From Aeoliella straminimaris (GTDB lineage: Bacteria; Planctomycetota; Planctomycetia; Pirellulales; Lacipirellulaceae), in assembly GCF_024054565.1 (NCBI RefSeq), contig NZ_JAMXLR010000015.1, positions 1 to 64,000 of the forward strand: a DNA stretch of 64,000 nucleotides. The letters are read 5' to 3'. Both the position numbers and the translations under genes were made by a program. This document shows, one piece after another, positions 1 to 8,970 of the stretch; positions within the stretch are counted from its first letter, which is position 1; each line of letters starts with the position of its first letter. The notes under the pieces are model-generated. The model had not been told where the DNA came from and ran no database searches. It saw only the letters and a program-made list of their open reading frames with translations.

Positions 1-15
1 ACGTGTTTTGAAATT
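1..15. repeat. Left terminal inverted repeat of the IS5-type element
   Basis: ACGTGTTTTGAAATT pairs with the right end at 878-892. The copy may be cut by the window edge, so its outer boundary is unknown. Confidence 0.7.
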
Positions 16-82
16 GCCTGAATAGCAAAAAACAGCTACGGCTCCCTCTTTTGGTTAGCAGCCTCAAGGAAGGAGCCGCAGC

Positions 83-877
83 ATGAAAACGGAGTGTCAG
101 TATTCCAGTGATTCGACGAACAAGCAATGGCAATCGGTTCGGCAGTTGTTGCCACCTCCCGCCAGACTGGGGCGGCGGCCGATCGATCGTCGGCGGATCG
201 TCAATGCGATTTTGTATTTGGTCCGCACGGGTTGCCAGTGGAGAATGCTGCCCCAGGACTTCCCGAATTGGAACACGGTTTATGGAGTTTTCCGGCGGTG
301 GCGAGACGATGGCACTTGGCAGCGAATTCACGATCGCTTGCGGGAAAAGGTGCGGAAAGCGGCTGGCAAGAAATCGACTCCCACAGCGGCTATTGTCGAC
401 AGCCAGTCGATCCGAACGGCCGAGGGAGGAGAAGAACGTGGCTACGACGCGGGCAAGAAAATCACTGGTCGTAAGCGGCATCTGGCGGTCGATACGCTGG
501 GACTGGTGCTGGCCGTGGTAGTTCATAGCGCAGCCGTGCAGGATCAGTGGGGAGCAGAGTGGGTGATGGACAAACTGGGAGAGCAGTTTCGGCGACTCAA
601 GGTTATCTTCGGCGATTCTGCGTATGGTCGATCGGGATTGCCAGAGTGGGTTAAGGAGACTTTCGGCTGGATGCTGCACACAGTGCTTCGTCCGGTCGAC
701 GTCAAAGGGTTCGTCGTGCTGCCGAAACGATGGATTGTCGAACGCACCTTCGCCTGGCTAGGACGTCACCGTCGCCACAGCAAGGACTACGAAAAGACCG
801 AAGCCTCCAGCGAAGCGATCACCTACATCGCCATGATCAGTCTCATGTCCAAACGGCTGGCCATGGCGGAAAAATGA
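83..877 (+). CDS. IS5-family DDE transposase
   Basis: A 264-residue transposase of the IS5 (IS4/IS5-like DDE) superfamily, which cuts and rejoins the ends of its own element. The N-terminal part (about residues 5-90) is the DUF4096-type domain with the typical QWRMLPQDFPNW segment. The catalytic acidic residues are visible as the Asp in IVDSQSIRT (about 106), the Asp in IFGDSAYG (about 178) and the Glu in WIVERTFAW (about 221), which is followed by the usual R/K-rich HRRHSKDYE tail. The ATG at 83 is preceded by AAGGAAGGAG at 66-75, a strong ribosome binding site. A single uninterrupted frame of normal length for the family suggests a working enzyme. Confidence 0.93.
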   Translation: MKTECQYSSDSTNKQWQSVRQLLPPPARLGRRPIDRRRIVNAILYLVRTGCQWRMLPQDFPNWNTVYGVFRRWRDDGTWQRIHDRLREKVRKAAGKKSTPTAAIVDSQSIRTAEGGEERGYDAGKKITGRKRHLAVDTLGLVLAVVVHSAAVQDQWGAEWVMDKLGEQFRRLKVIFGDSAYGRSGLPEWVKETFGWMLHTVLRPVDVKGFVVLPKRWIVERTFAWLGRHRRHSKDYEKTEASSEAITYIAMISLMSKRLAMAEK

Positions 878-892
878 ATTTTTAAAACACGT
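877..892. repeat. Right terminal inverted repeat of the IS5-type element
   Basis: AATTTTTAAAACACGT is the near-perfect reverse complement of the first bases of the window. It begins at the transposase stop codon, leaving no spare DNA, as is usual for a compact IS. Confidence 0.7.
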
Positions 893-1003
893 TCTTAGGT
901 GGTTTGCCATCCGAAGTGCAAGAACTCGTGACGAAGCGTTTGCCAACGGGTGTATCATACATCGATCGTACCTTTCCCGAGCTCACCTCAACTCGGATCG
1001 ATC

Positions 1004-1432
1004 ATGCGACGGCGTAAAATCATTTGGCTAATTCCGGTGGTGATAAGTGTGCTCGCGTGGGCAATATTCGCGATACCTCAGTACTTGGTTGGAATTCATC
1101 AACGGAGCGTGACTCGAGAACTGGCGGCTTGGGAAGAGGATTATCGCGGCATCGAGTCCCATCAGGACGCGGTTCGCACTGCCGAAATGATCGAATACGT
1201 CCAGCAGTACTATGTGCCGAAAGATGGCTATCGCAGTACTCCGCGAATCGAAGCAGCACTCGAGCGACAACGACAGGAGACGGTAGCCGCCTTCATTGGG
1301 TCGCTCCGTCAGTACACTGGGCAAAACTTCGGAGACGACGCTGCCAAGTGGCGGGCATTCCTCCACGCTTCTGCGACGGAGAGGGCGGCGGAAAAAGGGG
1401 AGATAGAAACAACAGCACAACCGGCGCCCTAA
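1004..1432 (+). CDS. Small membrane-anchored protein of unknown function
   Basis: A 142-residue protein starting at the ATG at 1004 (an in-frame upstream start at 950 would only add a poorly coding leader). Residues 1-6 are basic (MRRRK), followed by one hydrophobic segment up to about residue 25 (WLIPVVISVLAWAIFAIPQ), so it should be anchored by its N-terminus with about 115 residues outside or in the cytoplasm. The soluble part is helical and charged (ELAAWEEDYRGIE, EAALERQRQETV). I recognise no family. It sits alone between the IS element and the transhydrogenase operon, about 170 bases upstream of the latter. Confidence 0.6.
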   Translation: MRRRKIIWLIPVVISVLAWAIFAIPQYLVGIHQRSVTRELAAWEEDYRGIESHQDAVRTAEMIEYVQQYYVPKDGYRSTPRIEAALERQRQETVAAFIGSLRQYTGQNFGDDAAKWRAFLHASATERAAEKGEIETTAQPAP

Positions 1433-1602
1433 CTCTGCGTTTAATAGACTTTCTGGACTATCCAGCTTCGGCGCAACCCAGTCGCGAGAGTCGCCGTTAG
1501 CTGCGTCGCATCCCTTCTGCGGCGACTGCTAGGGACAGCGGACGGCAAATGGGTTAGAATGCGCGCGTTGAGCTCGTCTTATCTTCATTGCTGGATGCTT
1601 TC

Positions 1603-2760
1603 ATGATTGTCGCCGTCCCTCGTGAGACCAGTGCTGCTGAACGCCGTGTAGCGCTGGTGCCGGCGGGAGTTGCGGCGCTCGCGAAGCGGGAAGTTTCCTG
1701 CCAGGTGGAAGCCAACGCCGGCATCGCCGCTGGCTTTACCGACGAAGCCTACCGCGAGGCGGGTGCGGAGATTGTCGCCGATCGCGCAACGCTGCTGCAG
1801 GCGGCGGATGTGGTACTGCAAGTCCGCACCCTGGGAGCCAATCCCACGGGATCGCCAACTGATCTCGACGATCTGAAGCCCGGTGCCGTGGTAATCGGCA
1901 TGGCCGACCCCCTGGGGAGTCCCGCGGCGGCTACGGAGTATGCCTCGCGGAAGCTCACGCTGTTTGCGCTGGAACTGCTGCCCCGCATTAGTCGCGCGCA
2001 GAGCATGGACGTGCTCTCGAGCATGGCAACCGTGGCCGGCTACAAGTCGGTGCTGTTGGCCGCTTACGAATTGCCCAAGATGTTTCCGCTGCTGATGACC
2101 GCCGCGGGAACGCAAAAGCCGGCCAAGGTGCTGGTAATTGGTGCGGGCGTTGCCGGGCTGCAGGCCATTGCCACTGCTCGGCGACTGGGAGCCATCGTGC
2201 AGGCGTACGATGTACGTCCCGCCGCTCGCGAGCAAATTGAAAGCGTGGGGGCAACGGCCGTACAGTTGGACCTGGCCACCGACGACGCCGAAGACAAGGG
2301 CGGCTACGCCAAGGCACTGTCGGCCGAGCAAGAAGATCGACAGCGCGAGCAACTGGCCGGCGTCGTGGCCCAGTGCGATGTCGTAATCACCACGGCCGCG
2401 ATTCCGGGCCGCAGGTCGCCGCTGTTGATTACCGAAAAGGCTGTCTCCGCTATGCAGCCGGGAAGTGTCATTGTCGACTTGGCCGCCGAACGGGGTGGCA
2501 ACTGCGAGGTGACGCAGCCCGACCAGACCGTCGAACACCAAGGCGTGAAGATCCTCGGGCCCACGAATCTTCCCAGCACCGCGCCGCTGAGTGCCAGCCA
2601 GATGTACTCCACCAACCTGATCAACTTCTTTTCGCTGCTCATCAAGGACGGCGAACTGACGATCGATACCGAGGATGAAGTAATTCGCGATACGCTCGTA
2701 ACTCGCGGGGGCGAAATTACCAATACCCGCGTGCAACAACTGCTCGAAACCGCCAACTAA
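1603..2760 (+). CDS. pntAA: NAD(P) transhydrogenase subunit alpha, part 1 (NAD-binding domain)
   Basis: The 385-residue soluble domain I of proton-translocating transhydrogenase, which binds NAD(H) and passes hydride to NADP+ in subunit B while protons flow inward. It begins IVAVPRETSAAERRVALVP, typical of the AlaDH/PNT N-terminal domain, and has the Rossmann motif GAGVAGL at about residues 180-186 and the AIPGRRSPLLIT segment of this family. An in-frame TTG at 1588 exists, but the ATG at 1603 starts exactly where the family usually starts. It is the first gene of a pntAA-pntAB-pntB operon. The alpha subunit is split in two, as in many bacteria, so the membrane part is the next gene, 39 bases downstream. 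Confidence 0.95.
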   Translation: MIVAVPRETSAAERRVALVPAGVAALAKREVSCQVEANAGIAAGFTDEAYREAGAEIVADRATLLQAADVVLQVRTLGANPTGSPTDLDDLKPGAVVIGMADPLGSPAAATEYASRKLTLFALELLPRISRAQSMDVLSSMATVAGYKSVLLAAYELPKMFPLLMTAAGTQKPAKVLVIGAGVAGLQAIATARRLGAIVQAYDVRPAAREQIESVGATAVQLDLATDDAEDKGGYAKALSAEQEDRQREQLAGVVAQCDVVITTAAIPGRRSPLLITEKAVSAMQPGSVIVDLAAERGGNCEVTQPDQTVEHQGVKILGPTNLPSTAPLSASQMYSTNLINFFSLLIKDGELTIDTEDEVIRDTLVTRGGEITNTRVQQLLETAN

Positions 2761-2799
2761 TTACAGCCTCCTCCCCGTCCCCAACCTGGACGCCGAGTC

Positions 2800-3072
2800 A
2801 TGACAACGTTCACCATATTCGTACTCGCCATTTTCGTGGGTTTCGAAATCATCACCAAGGTTCCGCCCACGCTCCACACTCCGCTGATGAGTGGCTCGAA
2901 CGCAATCAGTGGCATCACGCTGATCGGGGCTATCCTGGCCATGCAGGCCGACTTCCAGGTGGCTTGGCTGGCGCCCACGCTCGGCTTCGTGGCTATCGTA
3001 CTGGCGATGATTAACGTCGTGGGTGGGTTCTTTGTCACCCACCGCATGCTGGCCATGTTCAAGAAGAAGTAA
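2800..3072 (+). CDS. pntAB: NAD(P) transhydrogenase subunit alpha, part 2 (membrane domain)
   Basis: A 90-residue membrane protein with three hydrophobic segments (about residues 3-20, 33-52 and 55-78). These correspond to the C-terminal membrane helices of PntA that form part of the proton channel with PntB. The segment PPTLHTPLMSGSNAISGI is the highly conserved loop of this subunit. It lies between the genes for the NAD-binding part and the beta subunit on the same strand, with short gaps of 39 and 29 bases, so the three should be co-transcribed. Confidence 0.95.
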   Translation: MTTFTIFVLAIFVGFEIITKVPPTLHTPLMSGSNAISGITLIGAILAMQADFQVAWLAPTLGFVAIVLAMINVVGGFFVTHRMLAMFKKK

Positions 3073-3101
3073 ACCACCACCAACTCGATAAAGAACCTCT
3101 C

Positions 3102-4550
3102 TTGATAGCCTCCGCCGACATCACGACCTACCTCGCCAGTCCCAAACTCGCCGATGCCGGCTACCTGCTGTCCGCGGTGCTGTTCATCCTGGGCATCAAG
3201 GGCATGACGCATCCCCGCACGGCGGTCCGCGGCAACCTGCTGGGCGCCGTGGGGATGCTGATCGCCGTGCTGGTCACCGTCGTGAGACTCGGACTGCTAC
3301 CGGTCGGATTAGCGGGCGGCGCCATGGCTATTGGCGCGGCCATCGGCTGGGTGCTGGCCGTGCGAGTGCAGATGACCGAGATGCCACAACTGGTGGCGCT
3401 GTTCAATGGCTTTGGCGGCGCGGCCTCGCTACTGGTGGCGGGAGCAGACATCGCCCAACGCGAGAGCCTTGTTACGGTCGTCGAAAAGGTCGCGGACAAG
3501 GTGCAGCCAGTTGCTCCCAACTTCGCCCTGCTGGCCGCGGGTGCGGCTGGCTTGATCGGTGCTGTGACACTTACGGGTTCACTGATCGCGGCCGGCAAGC
3601 TGCAGGGCATCCGCCTGGTCGATCGCAAACCACCCGCAGGCATGCAATTCGTCAGCGGTGTGCTGGCCGTTTCGTCTCTGGTGCTACTGGGACTGATGGT
3701 GGCCGGCTATGCGTGGGCGTTCTGGGTGCTGGTGGGGGTGGCCGCCGTCTTAGGCATCACGCTGGTTCAGCCCATTGGCGGCGCCGACATGCCGGTGGTC
3801 ATTTCGCTGCTGAATAGCTATTCGGGCCTGGCGGCCGCGGCGGCCGGTTTCTTGATTCAAAACAACGTCCTGATTATCGCCGGCTCGCTGGTGGGTGCCA
3901 GCGGGTTGATCCTGACCAACATCATGTGCAAAGCGATGAATCGCTCGTTGGCTAACGTGGTGTTCGGCAAGCTCGAACCATCGGCCGAAGGTCCTTCGGC
4001 CGACGAAGTCTACGAGGGCAAGATCAAAGCCACCAGCCCCGAAGAAGTCGCCATGCTGCTCGACGGCGCCCAGCATGTGGTCATCGTGCCCGGCTACGGC
4101 ATGGCGGTCGCCCAATGCCAACACACGGTTCGAGAACTCGCCGACGAACTGGAGAACCGTGGTGCCACTGTCGAATACGCCATTCACCCCGTAGCTGGTC
4201 GCATGCCGGGACACATGAACGTGCTGCTGGCCGAGGCCGACGTGCCCTACGACAAACTCAAGACCATGGAAGAGATGAATCCTGAGTTCTCGCAGGTGGA
4301 TGTGGCAATCGTGCTGGGCGCGAACGATGTGGTGAATCCCGTGGCCAATACCGACCCGACCAGCCCCATCGCTGGAATGCCAATCCTGGAAGTCGACAAA
4401 GCCCGCACCGTGGTGGTCATCAAGCGGAGCCTTTCGCCCGGTTTTGCGGGCATTCCCAATCCCCTGTTTGCCGCCGACAACTGCCTGATGCTCTTTGGCG
4501 ATGGCAAAAAAGCGATGGTCGACTTGGTGGCGGCGGTCAACGAAAACTGA
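3102..4550 (+). CDS. pntB: NAD(P) transhydrogenase subunit beta
   Basis: A 482-residue beta subunit. The N-terminal half is hydrophobic with about eight or nine membrane helices (domain II) and the C-terminal 180 residues are the NADP(H)-binding domain III. The latter shows VIVPGYGMAVAQCQHTV, the typical PntB nucleotide loop, then HPVAGRMPGHMNVLLAEA and GANDVVNPVA, all strongly conserved. The start is a TTG at 3102, since no ATG gives the full first helix. The enzyme uses the proton gradient to make NADPH, which would feed biosynthesis and thiol protection. A weak hairpin follows at 4606-4625. Confidence 0.95.
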   Translation: MIASADITTYLASPKLADAGYLLSAVLFILGIKGMTHPRTAVRGNLLGAVGMLIAVLVTVVRLGLLPVGLAGGAMAIGAAIGWVLAVRVQMTEMPQLVALFNGFGGAASLLVAGADIAQRESLVTVVEKVADKVQPVAPNFALLAAGAAGLIGAVTLTGSLIAAGKLQGIRLVDRKPPAGMQFVSGVLAVSSLVLLGLMVAGYAWAFWVLVGVAAVLGITLVQPIGGADMPVVISLLNSYSGLAAAAAGFLIQNNVLIIAGSLVGASGLILTNIMCKAMNRSLANVVFGKLEPSAEGPSADEVYEGKIKATSPEEVAMLLDGAQHVVIVPGYGMAVAQCQHTVRELADELENRGATVEYAIHPVAGRMPGHMNVLLAEADVPYDKLKTMEEMNPEFSQVDVAIVLGANDVVNPVANTDPTSPIAGMPILEVDKARTVVVIKRSLSPGFAGIPNPLFAADNCLMLFGDGKKAMVDLVAAVNEN

Positions 4551-4605
4551 GCAATCGAGGTGCAGACCAGCTGCTGGTGCCCCCGGAGGCTTTGCCGTCG
4601 CCGCA

Positions 4606-4625
4606 CGACCGGCATAACCCGGTCG
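4606..4625. terminator. Weak hairpin after the transhydrogenase operon
   Basis: CGACCGG (4606-4612) pairs with CCGGTCG (4619-4625) across a six-base loop, 56 bases after the pntB stop. There is no clear T run, so it is only a possible terminator or an attenuating hairpin before the next gene. Confidence 0.3.
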
Positions 4626-4683
4626 GCGATTTCGCACTTTCTGTCAGGCAAACTGCTTTACGCCTGATGTTCGTCCAATCAGC

Positions 4684-5082
4684 ATGGGAGTTATGAACCG
4701 CAACGATTCCCTACCCACATTTCTCGAACAACTGCCCCCCAACACCGTGGGGTGGCTACTCGTGGGGGGGCTCACCCTGGTGACGGTCGCACAGTTTGCC
4801 ACCATGGTGCCCGTGATGGTAGGCGTGGCAACACTGATGCTGGGGTCGACGCTGGCCGTACGCGATCGCGTACCACCGCAAATGCGGCTGTTGGTCATGA
4901 GCGCCAACCTGATCGTCTACCTGTTGCTTTACGGCCTGTTCTTCGGCGCACTGGTGCACCAGGCCACGCTGTGGATGCCCATTGCCCCACCCTGGTTCCG
5001 GCTCACCGACCTGGGCGCCAGCCTGTGGCTGGTGATTCTCAGCCTGCAAATTGGGGTTCGGCAGATCCAAGCCGCTCAGTAA
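4684..5082 (+). CDS. Small multi-pass membrane protein, unknown
   Basis: A 132-residue hydrophobic protein with three or four predicted membrane helices: about residues 22-55 (probably two packed segments), 70-95 and 108-125. A second in-frame ATG at 4693 could also be the start. I recognise no family. It follows pntB on the same strand after 133 bases and ends 21 bases before the convergent kelch gene. The coding quality is good (GC-rich third positions and balanced hydrophobic blocks), so I take it as real. A role with the transhydrogenase is possible only by position. Confidence 0.65.
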   Translation: MGVMNRNDSLPTFLEQLPPNTVGWLLVGGLTLVTVAQFATMVPVMVGVATLMLGSTLAVRDRVPPQMRLLVMSANLIVYLLLYGLFFGALVHQATLWMPIAPPWFRLTDLGASLWLVILSLQIGVRQIQAAQ

Positions 5083-5103
5083 GCGATAGCATTCGCTTCC
5101 CGC

Positions 5104-6771
5104 TTACTCCTCGTTCAGCTCTACCCACTCGCTGTCGGCCACATGGCCGCGCCGCGTCAGCGAAGCGCCGCCGATCATCAGCAGGCGGTCGTCGCCAGCG
5201 GGCAACAGACGGTGGAAGAACCGCGGGTCAGCATGGCGAGCCACTTCCTGCCAGCCATCGAGATCGTCCGACAATGCATAGACGATGCCCGAACTGCCGC
5301 TGACGTACAGCTTGCCTTTGTGATTCCAGGCCGAGACACCAAAGCCCTGCATGCCATCGCCGGGCAGCTCGGGCAGAGTGCGCCACTCGCCCGAAGCGAG
5401 ATCCAGGGCGTCGACTTGCCGGGAGATGTCGCCGAATTCGTCAATGCCACCGATGACGACCAAGGTGTTGTCGACAAACGAAGTCGCCAGTGCCCGCCGC
5501 ACGAACGGCGGTTGGGGCAACTCTTGCCAACCTTCTTCAGGATGCTCGAGGTTCAACTTCAAGGCAGTCTCGCTCCACACCCCATCGGGCGTACCTTGCA
5601 AGTCCCATCCACCGGCGACGTACAACACTCCATCGATCACCACGGCGTCGTGCGAGCTGCGGGCCTGGGGAAGAGAAGGTAAATCGCTCCACTGGTTGGT
5701 GGCGGGATCGAACATGGCCACCTTGTCGACCGAGTGCATGTCCGCGTCTTCGTCCTTGGAGTTATGCGAGAACACACCGCCCACGCGGTAGACTTTGCCG
5801 TCGTAAGGCACCAATGCGAGCCCCTGCACGGGGTCCTGCATCGGCAGTTCCTGCCACTCGCCACCGGCCAGCGGCATACGGACGAAACGCTGCGAGTAGT
5901 GCTCCTTGGAGTGGGCATGAGCCCGACCGGTATGTCCGCTGTAGACATACACGTGATCGCCAGCGACCGCGGCGCCGAAGCTCGTCACGGCCTCGGGCAA
6001 CGGCTTCAGGGCCGAGGGAACGGGCGGCTCGTTACTGGCGGCCTTCTCCTTGTCCGCCGGGGTCTCTTCCTTGGGCGGCACCGAAGTATCGACGGTCATC
6101 GTCAGATAGTGCGATGCGCTGGTGTACTTCTCACCGTTCAGCTCCCCTTCTTCCTTGTCGGTCACCCCAACGGTGAAGCCCAGCTTGCCTTTGGCCAGGT
6201 TATAGAACTTCGCTACTCCATCCTTGCCAGACTGCTTGTCGGCTTGTTCGCCATCGGACGTGGTTACCGTCACATTGGCATCGGACACGGGCTTGCCGTC
6301 GCGGGTAACGGTTATGGCAATGCCTTTGTCGACGAGCGAAGGGCGGGCGTCGATCGCAAAGCCATCGACCGCCTTGTCGCCTTCGAGCTCGGCCGCTTGC
6401 TTCACGTTGCCGGCGTAGTGCTTCACATAGTACGAAAGCAATGTGCCGTGATAGTTGCCGTAGACGCAGGTGGTGGTCAGCACGCCAGTCGATACGGCAT
6501 CCGGCTCGCTCTTGCGGCCGACAAATTCTTTCGTCTCTTCGGCCTCGAGTTCGACCTGCTTCAGTTCGTCGGTCTTACCCTTCAACATCACCTTCGCTTT
6601 ACCAACCACTTCGGGCATGCGGTAATCCATCTCGTGCGGCGACTCGTTGAAGAACAATAGCACGCGCCCCTCATCGTCGGAGGAAAGCCAGGGGAAGTGG
6701 GCGTGGGAAACGCTGGCCATGGCCATCAGGCCAGCCAGGCAGGACAATAGCACGGTCGATTTGAACAGCAT
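5104..6771 (-). CDS. Secreted DUF4198-like / kelch-repeat protein
   Basis: A 555-residue exported protein. From the ATG at 6771 there is a signal peptide (MLFKSTVLLSCLAGLMAMA...SHAH) with cleavage near residue 23-25. The next 220 residues begin AHFPWLSSDDEG and include a Greek-key-like stretch (TRDGKPVSDANVTVTTSDGE), as in DUF4198/CbiK-type periplasmic metal-uptake-related proteins. From about residue 260 onward there are five or six kelch-type repeats (for example DHVYVYSGHTG, DGKVYRVGG, DGVLYVAGG, DNTLVVIGG, RLLMIGG), giving a beta-propeller. The two halves are joined by an acidic Pro/Lys linker. A longer frame to 6825 adds a non-signal leader and is less likely. Ligand and role are unknown. 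The N-terminal domain hints at metal or small-ligand binding, the propeller at protein or glycan contacts. Confidence 0.8.
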   Translation of the reverse strand: MLFKSTVLLSCLAGLMAMASVSHAHFPWLSSDDEGRVLLFFNESPHEMDYRMPEVVGKAKVMLKGKTDELKQVELEAEETKEFVGRKSEPDAVSTGVLTTTCVYGNYHGTLLSYYVKHYAGNVKQAAELEGDKAVDGFAIDARPSLVDKGIAITVTRDGKPVSDANVTVTTSDGEQADKQSGKDGVAKFYNLAKGKLGFTVGVTDKEEGELNGEKYTSASHYLTMTVDTSVPPKEETPADKEKAASNEPPVPSALKPLPEAVTSFGAAVAGDHVYVYSGHTGRAHAHSKEHYSQRFVRMPLAGGEWQELPMQDPVQGLALVPYDGKVYRVGGVFSHNSKDEDADMHSVDKVAMFDPATNQWSDLPSLPQARSSHDAVVIDGVLYVAGGWDLQGTPDGVWSETALKLNLEHPEEGWQELPQPPFVRRALATSFVDNTLVVIGGIDEFGDISRQVDALDLASGEWRTLPELPGDGMQGFGVSAWNHKGKLYVSGSSGIVYALSDDLDGWQEVARHADPRFFHRLLPAGDDRLLMIGGASLTRRGHVADSEWVELNEE

Positions 6772-6841
6772 ACTTATCTCGCTTTGAGTGAAAAATTGGA
6801 GTCGTCGAAATGGGACCAGTCGCACGGACGGTGGCCCCTCA

Positions 6842-7867
6842 TTATTTGCTCTTTTGTGCGCGGACGGGGCGGACGAACCAGTTCACCCAGGCGAAGAAAA
6901 CGGCCGTCGTTACCAGCGTGCCGACCAACTGACTTCCCGTGGGTTCAGGGACGGCCAGTATACCAGTCTGAGCACCTGCAGGAAGCAAACTGGCCCCCAA
7001 ATTGTTCCGCCAAACGGCGAAGTCGGCCAGGTCCACCACACCATCCAGGTTGCCGTCGGCCGCGACATTGTCAGTGCCAAATTGCGATTTCCAAAACGTG
7101 TAGTCATCGATGTCGACGGTACCGCTTTGATCGTAGTCGCCCGGTGGATACTCCACCGTTTCGAAGAACGGCGAGCCACCGCTAGCAGTCTGCTCGGCGA
7201 TCATGGTGTCGACACGCAGCGTATCGACGGTGGAATGGACTTTCTGGTTCCAGTTAATGCGAAAGTCGCCCGTGTACTCTGGCAACCAGAATTCGAAGAC
7301 CAACTCCTGATACTGCGCCTCGCCAAAACTCGTCAGCACGGCATCTTCGTAGCTCAGTTCGGCCACCTGTAAGGCGTCGTCGCTCGCTCCCCCGGTGAGG
7401 GGCGAGTCGGACAGGTCGACAATTTGCAGCGACTCCAGATAGACTCCGGTGCCATGCCCTGGGAGAGAATCTTCGTCGGGATTCTGCGACGAGCCTATCT
7501 GCACCATCACATGAGTGCCGAGGCCTTCGGCAGCCCCACCATGATTGTAGATGTCGGCCGCCGCACTATAGTCGCCGGCAAACGAGTAGAAGTTGTAGGT
7601 GCCGCTCTGGAAGCCAGGCGATAGCACACTGTGAGTGGGCTCGGTGAGCGTCGCCCCCGCGACATCGTAGCCACGGTCGGGAAGGTTATCGGCAGAGCCT
7701 GTCTTGTAATCCCAAACCTGATGGGTCGACCCCGCATCGCCCACACTCCAACCACTTGGCTCCTCGAAGCCCGAAGTCACTTGCAGGCTGGAGGTAAACC
7801 CCTCGTCGGCAGAAACGCAGAGCGACGGAATCATACAGGCGGCAAGGACGATCATGTGCTTGCTCAT
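6842..7867 (-). CDS. Secreted protein with type I dockerin repeats and PEP-CTERM tail
   Basis: A 341-residue exported protein starting at the ATG at 7867, with a signal peptide ending near CVSADEG. The central part looks like a beta-sandwich of unknown specificity. At about residues 240-290 are two calcium-binding dockerin-type repeats (GDYDQSGTVDIDDYTFW and DGNLDGVVDLADFAVWRNNLG). The C-terminus has VPEP, a hydrophobic helix and a basic tail (RPVRAQKSK), the PEP-CTERM sorting signal read by exosortase in the inner membrane. It is followed on the same strand by the DUF4198/kelch gene and preceded by a DUF1559 gene. The dockerin repeats here are of the planctomycete intramolecular kind and need not imply a cellulosome. 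Confidence 0.85.
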   Translation of the reverse strand: MSKHMIVLAACMIPSLCVSADEGFTSSLQVTSGFEEPSGWSVGDAGSTHQVWDYKTGSADNLPDRGYDVAGATLTEPTHSVLSPGFQSGTYNFYSFAGDYSAAADIYNHGGAAEGLGTHVMVQIGSSQNPDEDSLPGHGTGVYLESLQIVDLSDSPLTGGASDDALQVAELSYEDAVLTSFGEAQYQELVFEFWLPEYTGDFRINWNQKVHSTVDTLRVDTMIAEQTASGGSPFFETVEYPPGDYDQSGTVDIDDYTFWKSQFGTDNVAADGNLDGVVDLADFAVWRNNLGASLLPAGAQTGILAVPEPTGSQLVGTLVTTAVFFAWVNWFVRPVRAQKSK

Positions 7868-7940
7868 ATCTAAGGCAACTTTCTTACGAAGGTTGAAAGT
7901 GGATTGCTGTGCGAACAAACGGAGGTGCTGACAGTCCCGT

Positions 7941-8870
7941 TTACAACGAGCTCAAACTCACGAGCTCGCCACCCTCGCGTGTGGCCGACGCGTCGTAAAC
8001 TTCCTTGGTAATGGACTCCGTGACGAAGTGCACTGAACCGTCGACCATCAGAAACTGAGCGCCGCCCGGATGATCGCTACGAAACGCCGTGTGCGTATTG
8101 GCGAACTGCCCGTAATCGTCCGGCGGCAACCTGGGATTGAACTCGCCATGGGTAGCACCAAACGCGCCAACCACGTAACCGCCCGCCCAGTTCGGCCCCG
8201 AGTCGCTCTGACCATCGAAGTAGTCAAACTCGCCAATCGCAAAGGTATGGCTGGTGCCATCGATAATCGTCCGCAGCGGCAACAGCTTCTCGTTTTTCAG
8301 CTGGGCGATAATCGCCCCGTTGTGCAAGCACTTGTGCGTTCGCACATCGATGTACAAGTCGGGCCGTGTGGTGCCAGTGCAGGCAACGTAACTGCCGTGA
8401 GCGGCGGTGGAGTTGCCTCCCGCGGGCAGCACCATCGAAGGACATAGATATACCGGGATGGCGGTGCTGATCACGCCATCGTTGTCGGGGTGAAATACGT
8501 TTACTTCGGGGTTGTAGTGAGTGAACTGGTTAGCTTGTTCCAAGTAGGGCAGCAGCCTGACCAGCGCGCTTTCCTGAAAGCGGTCTCCCGACCCTTCGCT
8601 ATCGCCATCCGATAGTTGCCACGCAGCGGGTAGGCCGTTGAACGTATCTTCGTAAAGCAATACTGCCAGACCGATTTGCTTCAAATGATTCGAACACGAA
8701 CAGCGCCGGGCCGCCTCACGCGCGGCTTGCACCGCGGGCAACAACAACGCGACCAGAATGCCGATAATGGCGATCACAACCAGCAGTTCGACCAACGTGA
8801 ACCCACGAGCCCTGCTGGCAGGCGGGCGACCAACGGCCGCAGTGCTTTTGAAGCGTTGGGGGGAGTCCAT
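7941..8870 (-). CDS. DUF1559 pseudopilin-like protein
   Basis: A 309-residue member of the DUF1559 (SBP_bac_10) family, the most expanded family in Planctomycetota. The N-terminus carries a type IV prepilin signal: [15 protein letters not shown] is the methylation/cleavage site followed by one hydrophobic helix, then the conserved AAREAARR. The C-terminal region has the family's closing box [19 protein letters not shown]. The protein is likely processed by prepilin peptidase and placed in the inner membrane or in a pseudopilus. It lies in a minus-strand row between two PEP-CTERM genes, the same company as the second DUF1559 gene at 37361. Confidence 0.92.
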   Translation of the reverse strand: MDSPQRFKSTAAVGRPPASRARGFTLVELLVVIAIIGILVALLLPAVQAAREAARRCSCSNHLKQIGLAVLLYEDTFNGLPAAWQLSDGDSEGSGDRFQESALVRLLPYLEQANQFTHYNPEVNVFHPDNDGVISTAIPVYLCPSMVLPAGGNSTAAHGSYVACTGTTRPDLYIDVRTHKCLHNGAIIAQLKNEKLLPLRTIIDGTSHTFAIGEFDYFDGQSDSGPNWAGGYVVGAFGATHGEFNPRLPPDDYGQFANTHTAFRSDHPGGAQFLMVDGSVHFVTESITKEVYDASATREGGELVSLSSL

Positions 8871-8970
8871 GTGCTACCAACCATCCTGATAGTGCTGAAG
8901 CGAAACATCGTTGGTACTCAGCCCCGGTCGCCAGCTAGTGGCGGCCGGGGATCTGAATCACCATTCGGAA

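Larger units (their letters stand above)
1..892 (+). mobile_element. IS5-family insertion sequence, left tip at window edge
   Basis: The stretch holds one transposase gene flanked by imperfect inverted repeats. The first bases, ACGTGTTTTGAAATT, are matched in reverse complement by bases 877-892 (AATTTTTAAAACACGT), with about 2 mismatches over 15. The right-hand sequence continues TCTTAG, so the true repeat may be a few bases longer and the outermost left bases may lie outside the window. The target duplication cannot be read because the left flank is missing. The transposase is intact and has a good ribosome binding site, so the element may still be active. No gene visibly broken by the insertion is seen on the right side. 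Confidence 0.85.

Noticed and set aside
1585-2739. Long minus-strand open frame opposite pntAA
   Set aside because: It is the mirror of a clearly conserved gene; the His/Gly/Gln-rich translation is typical of antisense reading of GC-rich DNA.
6842-7867. Cellulosome-type dockerin
   Set aside because: No cohesin-bearing scaffold is seen and the PEP-CTERM tail points to exosortase sorting; these repeats are common in planctomycete secreted proteins without cellulosomes.
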